Origin: Oligoflexia bacterium
Lineage (GTDB): Bacteria > Bdellovibrionota > UBA1018
NCBI GenBank assembly: GCA_903858195.1
Contig: CAIOHW010000223.1
Span: 1 to 8,790 of the forward strand
Direction: 5' to 3'
Length of the DNA: 8,790 nt
This document shows positions 5,963 through 8,790 of this stretch, piece by piece. Numbering within the stretch: the stretch's first letter is position 1; each line of letters opens with the position of its first letter. The notes below the pieces were generated by a model. The model saw only the letters and a program-made list of their open reading frames with translations. It made no database searches and was not told where the DNA came from. Made by a program: the position numbers and the translations under genes.

Positions 5963-6085
5963 ATGGCTTCACGTACAGGCAAAACCCGCATGGCTCGCAA
6001 GGTTCGTCAGGCACGCAAGGGCAAGGCCCGCAAGCGCGCGCAGCAGAACAAGGGCACGACTCCCAAGTTCCCGATCCACATCTGA
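5963..6085 (+). CDS. 40-aa very basic protein, ribosome- or nucleic-acid-binding type (inferred)
   Basis: Too short for usual gene finders but well supported. AAGGAAG (5951-5957) sits at a good distance from the ATG. The product has 7 Arg and 7 Lys in 40 residues, arranged as repeated ARK units (ARK 11-13, ARKGK 17-21, ARKR 22-25), then a neutral tail NKGTTPKFPIHI. This pattern is typical of tiny ribosomal proteins or RNA/DNA-binding proteins. All seven Arg codons are CGT or CGC and six of seven Lys codons are AAG, the bias of a strongly expressed gene, unlike the CGA/CGG-rich secretin next door. It is not the known THX (bTHX) sequence as far as I can recall. It lies 22 nt before metK and is likely co-transcribed with it. 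Function not known; the nucleic-acid-binding role is inferred from composition alone. Confidence 0.8.
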   Translation: MASRTGKTRMARKVRQARKGKARKRAQQNKGTTPKFPIHI

Positions 6086-6107
6086 TTTTGGGCTAACGGG
6101 AGTTTTC

Positions 6108-7274
6108 ATGGCTCACCACACGCTTTTCACTTCTGAGTCGGTGACCGAAGGTCATCCGGACAAGATCGCAGACCAGATCTCGGATGCGGTTCTGGACGCA
6201 CTGCTTGAGCAGGATCCACGCTCACGTGTGGCCTGCGAGACGCTCGTCACGACAGGACTGATCGTGATCGCAGGTGAGGTGACCACGAACGCCCGCATCG
6301 ACTACCAGCAAGTCGCTCGCGAGACCGTCAAGAAGATCGGCTACGACCACTCCGACAAGGGCTTTGATTACAAGACCTGCGGCGTGGTGGTGACCCTCGA
6401 TCGCCAGTCTCCGGACATCTCGCAAGGCGTGACTGTGGGTCAGGGCCTCCACAACCAGAAGGAACAGGGCGCCGGCGACCAGGGAATCATGTTCGGCTAT
6501 GCGGTCAACGAATCCGACCAGTTCATGCCGCACACGATCGACCTTTCGCACAAGCTTGCCCACCGCCTTTCGCAGGTGCGCAAGGATGGAACGCTGCCTT
6601 GGCTGCGTCCCGACGGCAAGACTCAGGTCACGATGGAGTACGTGGATGGCAGGCCCACTCGCGTGGATGCCGTCGTCGTGAGCTCGCAGCATGACGAGCC
6701 CGTCAGCCACAAGCAGATCCAGGAGGCCATCATCGAGGAAGTCGTTCGCAAGACGATTCCCGCAAGCCTCATGGACTCCAAGACCAAGTTCTACATCAAT
6801 CCAACCGGCCGATTTGTCGTTGGCGGCCCCATGGGTGATTGCGGTCTCACGGGGCGCAAGATCATCGTCGATACCTATGGCGGTGCGGCCCCTCACGGCG
6901 GTGGCGCCTTCTCGGGCAAGGATCCCTCCAAGGTCGATCGCTCGGCCTGCTACATGGGTCGCTACGTTGCCAAGAACATCGTGGCAGCAGGTCTTGCCGA
7001 GCACTGCCTCGTGCAGCTCGCCTACGCGATCGGCATGGCAGAGCCCGTGTCAGTGCACGTCAATGCCTTTGGCACCGAAAAGGCTCCGATCTCGAAGATC
7101 GAAGCGGCCGTGCGCGAGACGTTCCACCTGCGTCCGTCAGGGATCATTGAGTCGCTCCAGCTCCTGCGTCCGATCTATTCCAAGACGGCGGCCTACGGGC
7201 ACTTTGGCCGTGCGGATGCGGACTTCAGCTGGGAAAAGCTTGACCAAGTCTCGGCGCTGCGTAGCCTGCTCTAA
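6108..7274 (+). CDS. metK: S-adenosylmethionine synthetase
   Basis: 388 aa, full length for the family. It makes S-adenosylmethionine, the main cellular methyl donor, from methionine and ATP in the cytoplasm, releasing phosphate and pyrophosphate; the enzyme is a tetramer with active sites between subunits. Motifs seen: FTSESVTEGHPDK (7-19), with the ATP-binding His16 and Mg-binding Asp18; CETLVTTGLIVIAGEVTT (43-60) with the K-site glutamate in its first part; GAGDQGIMFGYA (121-132), signature 1; NPTGRFVVGGPMGDCGLTGR (231-250); and GGGAFSGKDPSKVDRSACY (264-282), signature 2. The start is set by GGGAG about 7 nt before the ATG at 6108 and by the usual MetK N-terminus; the longer frame reaching back to 5946 lies out of frame across the small basic gene. 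The short leader holds no room for a SAM riboswitch. Confidence 0.98.
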   Translation: MAHHTLFTSESVTEGHPDKIADQISDAVLDALLEQDPRSRVACETLVTTGLIVIAGEVTTNARIDYQQVARETVKKIGYDHSDKGFDYKTCGVVVTLDRQSPDISQGVTVGQGLHNQKEQGAGDQGIMFGYAVNESDQFMPHTIDLSHKLAHRLSQVRKDGTLPWLRPDGKTQVTMEYVDGRPTRVDAVVVSSQHDEPVSHKQIQEAIIEEVVRKTIPASLMDSKTKFYINPTGRFVVGGPMGDCGLTGRKIIVDTYGGAAPHGGGAFSGKDPSKVDRSACYMGRYVAKNIVAAGLAEHCLVQLAYAIGMAEPVSVHVNAFGTEKAPISKIEAAVRETFHLRPSGIIESLQLLRPIYSKTAAYGHFGRADADFSWEKLDQVSALRSLL

Positions 7275-7287
7275 AGGCAGGACTTAA

Positions 7288-7527
7288 ATGCGCTGGCTCT
7301 TCAATCTGGTGATCTATTACCCCATCTGGTCGGTGCCGCTTGGCTTTGGTGCCTTTCAGGTGGCGTTCTACATGAGCCGGCGCAGGTCCGCCTCCCGCTA
7401 CTTCTGGGGAGCTCTGGGTTCACTGCTGCTCGGCACGGCGGTGCTCTGGGTATTTCTCCGAGGGGATCTGCACGGGGCTGAGTGGCTGGAAAAGGTCCTC
7501 GGCTTCCGGCAGGTGCAGTGGGACTAA
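7288..7527 (+). CDS. Small two-helix inner-membrane protein, unknown
   Basis: 79 aa, starting 13 nt after metK with AGGCAGGA upstream of the ATG. Two hydrophobic helices are visible, about residues 4-29 (FNLVIYYPIWSVPLGFGAFQ) and 39-58 (WGALGSLLLGTAVLWVFLRG), joined by a basic loop MSRRRSASR that should face the cytoplasm, giving both ends outside. I do not recognise the family. Close spacing suggests read-through from metK, but also that it may be the first gene of the envelope cluster that follows 26 nt later. Confidence 0.72.
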   Translation: MRWLFNLVIYYPIWSVPLGFGAFQVAFYMSRRRSASRYFWGALGSLLLGTAVLWVFLRGDLHGAEWLEKVLGFRQVQWD

Positions 7528-7553
7528 TTCGAGACATTTGACCCGGGGGACCC

Positions 7554-8048
7554 ATGCAAATGAAGCAGGCTCAATGGATTTTGGCTTCGATCATGTTCGT
7601 AGTGGGGGCTTTTGACTGCGCTTCCGCAGTGGGAGCTGAGACTCGTCCAACCTATCCTACCGTGATCGGTATCGAGGCACTGGGCAGGGCCGCAAGCTAC
7701 AGCTTCTTTGTCGATCGGATGCTCGATGAGAATTTTGCTGCCGGCGTCGGTTACGGCGGTGGCCCGGTGCCGATGATCCCGGTCTACGGGAACTACTACC
7801 TGGGCCAGGCGCAGGGTGCCCTTTACCTGACGGCGGCTGCTTCACTGGTTCTCAATTTGGATGATGTCCGGGGAAAAGAAACCTCGGCAGGCGGTTGGGT
7901 GATCAGCGACAACGTCATCCCGATCTTTGGCTTGGGCTACGAAAACCGGAGCGACCAAGGGTACCTGTTTCGAGCCACGGGCTATGGCGCCTATGTCGGC
8001 TCCGAGCTCAAGCCTTGGGTTGGGGTGAGCCTGGGTTATGGCTTCTAG
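7554..8048 (+). CDS. Exported small beta-barrel-like outer-membrane protein
   Basis: 164 aa with a clear signal peptide: basic MKQ, hydrophobic core (WILASIMFVVGAF, 8-20), cut likely near residue 29 (SAVGA/ET). An in-frame second ATG at 7560 would shorten it by two residues and lies better placed from GGGGGA (7547-7552); either may be used. The mature part is rich in Gly and Tyr in alternating strand-like runs (FAAGVGYGGGPVPMIPVYGN, AQGALYLTAAASLVLNL, GYLFRATGYGAYVGSEL) and ends VGVSLGYGF with a terminal Phe, the C-terminal sign used by the Bam machinery to recognise outer-membrane barrels. At this length an 8-stranded barrel would fit. Family not recognised. Its last 11 nt overlap the next gene. 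Confidence 0.75.
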   Translation: MQMKQAQWILASIMFVVGAFDCASAVGAETRPTYPTVIGIEALGRAASYSFFVDRMLDENFAAGVGYGGGPVPMIPVYGNYYLGQAQGALYLTAAASLVLNLDDVRGKETSAGGWVISDNVIPIFGLGYENRSDQGYLFRATGYGAYVGSELKPWVGVSLGYGF

Positions 8049-8439
8049 ACTTTTGTTCGCACTCGCGTTGAGTGGAGTGCTGGCCGGTGCGCCGCGGGCG
8101 GCCCATGCGCTTTTTGATGAGGCGGCCTTTTACGCGCCGACTCCCATGTTGGATGCGGGATTTCGTTTCCAGACGGTGGACCGCGGCACTCGCCCGGATC
8201 GGTACTTTGGAGGCGTGCAGATGCTTTTGCTCAAGTCTCGGCGTGGGGACTCGGAAGCATTCTGGTCTTTTCTGAATCCGGGACTTCAAGTTCAGGATGA
8301 CGGCAAACTGCTCTTTTCGGTTTCACCCGTGAGCATGGTCGGCGACTCGGGGTTGGGGGCAAGCCTTCACGTGTTTCCGTTTGGCTCCGGTCAGGCGGGG
8401 GGCGTCTTTGGCTTTTCGCTGGGGTACCATTGGTTTTAA
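8038..8439 (+). CDS. Exported small beta-barrel-like protein, possibly related to the one before
   Basis: 133 aa. The ATG at 8038 lies inside the end of the previous gene (11-nt overlap in another frame) and no clear ribosome-binding site is needed if translation is coupled. Signal peptide: MASRLLFALALSGVLAGAPR with cut likely at AHA/LF (residues 22-25). The mature part has strand-like segments (MLDAGFRFQTVD, RYFGGVQMLLLKS, FWSFLNPGLQVQD, KLLFSVSPVSMVGD, GASLHVFPFG) and ends GFSLGYHWF, very like the end of the previous protein (VSLGYGF). This suggests two outer-membrane proteins of similar design, perhaps an old duplication or a two-part barrel. The protein is short for a full 8-strand barrel. 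Family not recognised. Confidence 0.72.
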   Translation: MASRLLFALALSGVLAGAPRAAHALFDEAAFYAPTPMLDAGFRFQTVDRGTRPDRYFGGVQMLLLKSRRGDSEAFWSFLNPGLQVQDDGKLLFSVSPVSMVGDSGLGASLHVFPFGSGQAGGVFGFSLGYHWF

Positions 8440-8790
8440 GGCGGGCGCTTCTGCTGTGTTGTCTCCTGCTTGCAGCAGGCACCGAAGCCCTGGCCTCGGG
8501 CTTTTGGAAGATCCAGCTGGTGCGTTCCAACCCGCCCCGGATTCAGACTCTGGTCTTCAACCTGCGTGAGGTTGAGATCGATGAGCTCGAGATCGGCAAG
8601 CAGGTCGTGCCCATGGCAAGGATTCCCGGACAGTTCCGGAGCCTCGGTGCTTCGCTCCTTTTTGACAATGTTCCTCTTGTGACCTCCGAACGAAGGTCAG
8701 ATGACTTCGTGCTCATTCTGCCACTGACTGGGCGGTCCACTCCCGTAGAGCTTTCTGCCATTTCGAAGGACGGAAAGCTCGAGCAGGAAA
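8430..8790 (+). CDS. Exported protein of unknown function, N-terminal part only
   Basis: Open for 120 codons to the right edge, C-terminus missing. The only start giving a signal peptide is TTG at 8430-8432, which overlaps the end of the previous gene by 10 nt. It yields MVLRRALLLCCLLLAAGTEA followed by LA/SGF: two Arg, a hydrophobic core and an AxA-type cut near residue 22. After that come strand-like segments (GFWKIQLVRS, IQTLVFNLREVEIDELEIG, SLGASLLFDNVPLV, DDFVLILPL), typical of a beta-rich periplasmic or secreted domain. The frame has no stop, keeps protein-like composition to the end, and follows two other exported genes in the same arrangement. An ATG at 8620 (VVPMARI) would lose the signal peptide. 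No family recognised. Confidence 0.62.
   Translation, partial: MVLRRALLLCCLLLAAGTEALASGFWKIQLVRSNPPRIQTLVFNLREVEIDELEIGKQVVPMARIPGQFRSLGASLLFDNVPLVTSERRSDDFVLILPLTGRSTPVELSAISKDGKLEQE

Noticed and set aside
5946..6107. 54-residue N-terminal extension of MetK
   Set aside because: It crosses the small basic gene out of frame, adds no conserved residues, and the ATG at 6108 has its own ribosome-binding site and the usual MetK start.
6086..6107. SAM riboswitch before metK
   Set aside because: Only 22 nt separate the small gene from metK, and the 120-nt region further upstream shows no SAM-I or SAM-II type helices by eye.
6222..7004. Minus-strand frame of 260 codons opposite metK
   Set aside because: metK is certain on the plus strand; the His/Asp/Val/Leu-rich shadow is the normal antisense of this gene.

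Overview
The window is a GC-rich chromosomal stretch from a Gram-negative bacterium. Evidence for Gram-negative envelope: an outer-membrane secretin, a lipoprotein of CpoB/YbgF type, and two short exported proteins ending in beta-barrel-like, aromatic C-termini. Gene density is high (many 4-11 nt overlaps) and there is no phage, insertion-sequence, tRNA, rRNA or CRISPR signal. The MetK sequence, the DUF4911-like protein and the dispersed Tad-type genes look deltaproteobacterial or Bdellovibrionota-like to me; that is an impression from family knowledge, not a search result.

Layout. (1) 1-1014, minus strand: a CpoB/YbgF-like coiled-coil plus TPR lipoprotein, followed by the start of an exported protein that runs off the left edge (GTG start overlapping the previous stop). 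(2) 1058-2374, plus strand: a small DUF4911-like protein, then a degenerate T2SSF-type (TadB/TadC-like) inner-membrane platform protein preceded by a perfect 8-bp hairpin; a short ORF that may be a truncated gene starts on the platform's stop codon. (3) 2460-5842, minus strand: a tight three-gene operon, in order of transcription CpaC/RcpA-type secretin, short CpaF/TadA-type ATPase, and an unrecognised 326-aa protein coupled to the ATPase by an ATGA overlap. Parts 2 and 3 converge around 2374-2460 and together supply secretin, motor and platform of a reduced Tad-like machine, with no prepilin, prepilin peptidase, CpaB/RcpC or TadZ in view.

(4) 5963-7274, plus strand: a 40-aa, very basic protein that the supplied ORF list omits because of its size, followed 22 nt later by metK (S-adenosylmethionine synthetase). 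(5) 7288-8790, plus strand: a two-helix membrane protein and then three exported proteins in a row, the last two starting inside the end of the preceding gene; the last uses a probable TTG start and runs off the right edge.

The most notable items are the minimal secretin/ATPase/platform set split over two convergent units with an unknown co-translated partner, the ribosomal-protein-like mini-gene in front of metK, and the chain of overlapping small envelope genes. All functional statements rest on motif reading by eye; no searches were run.
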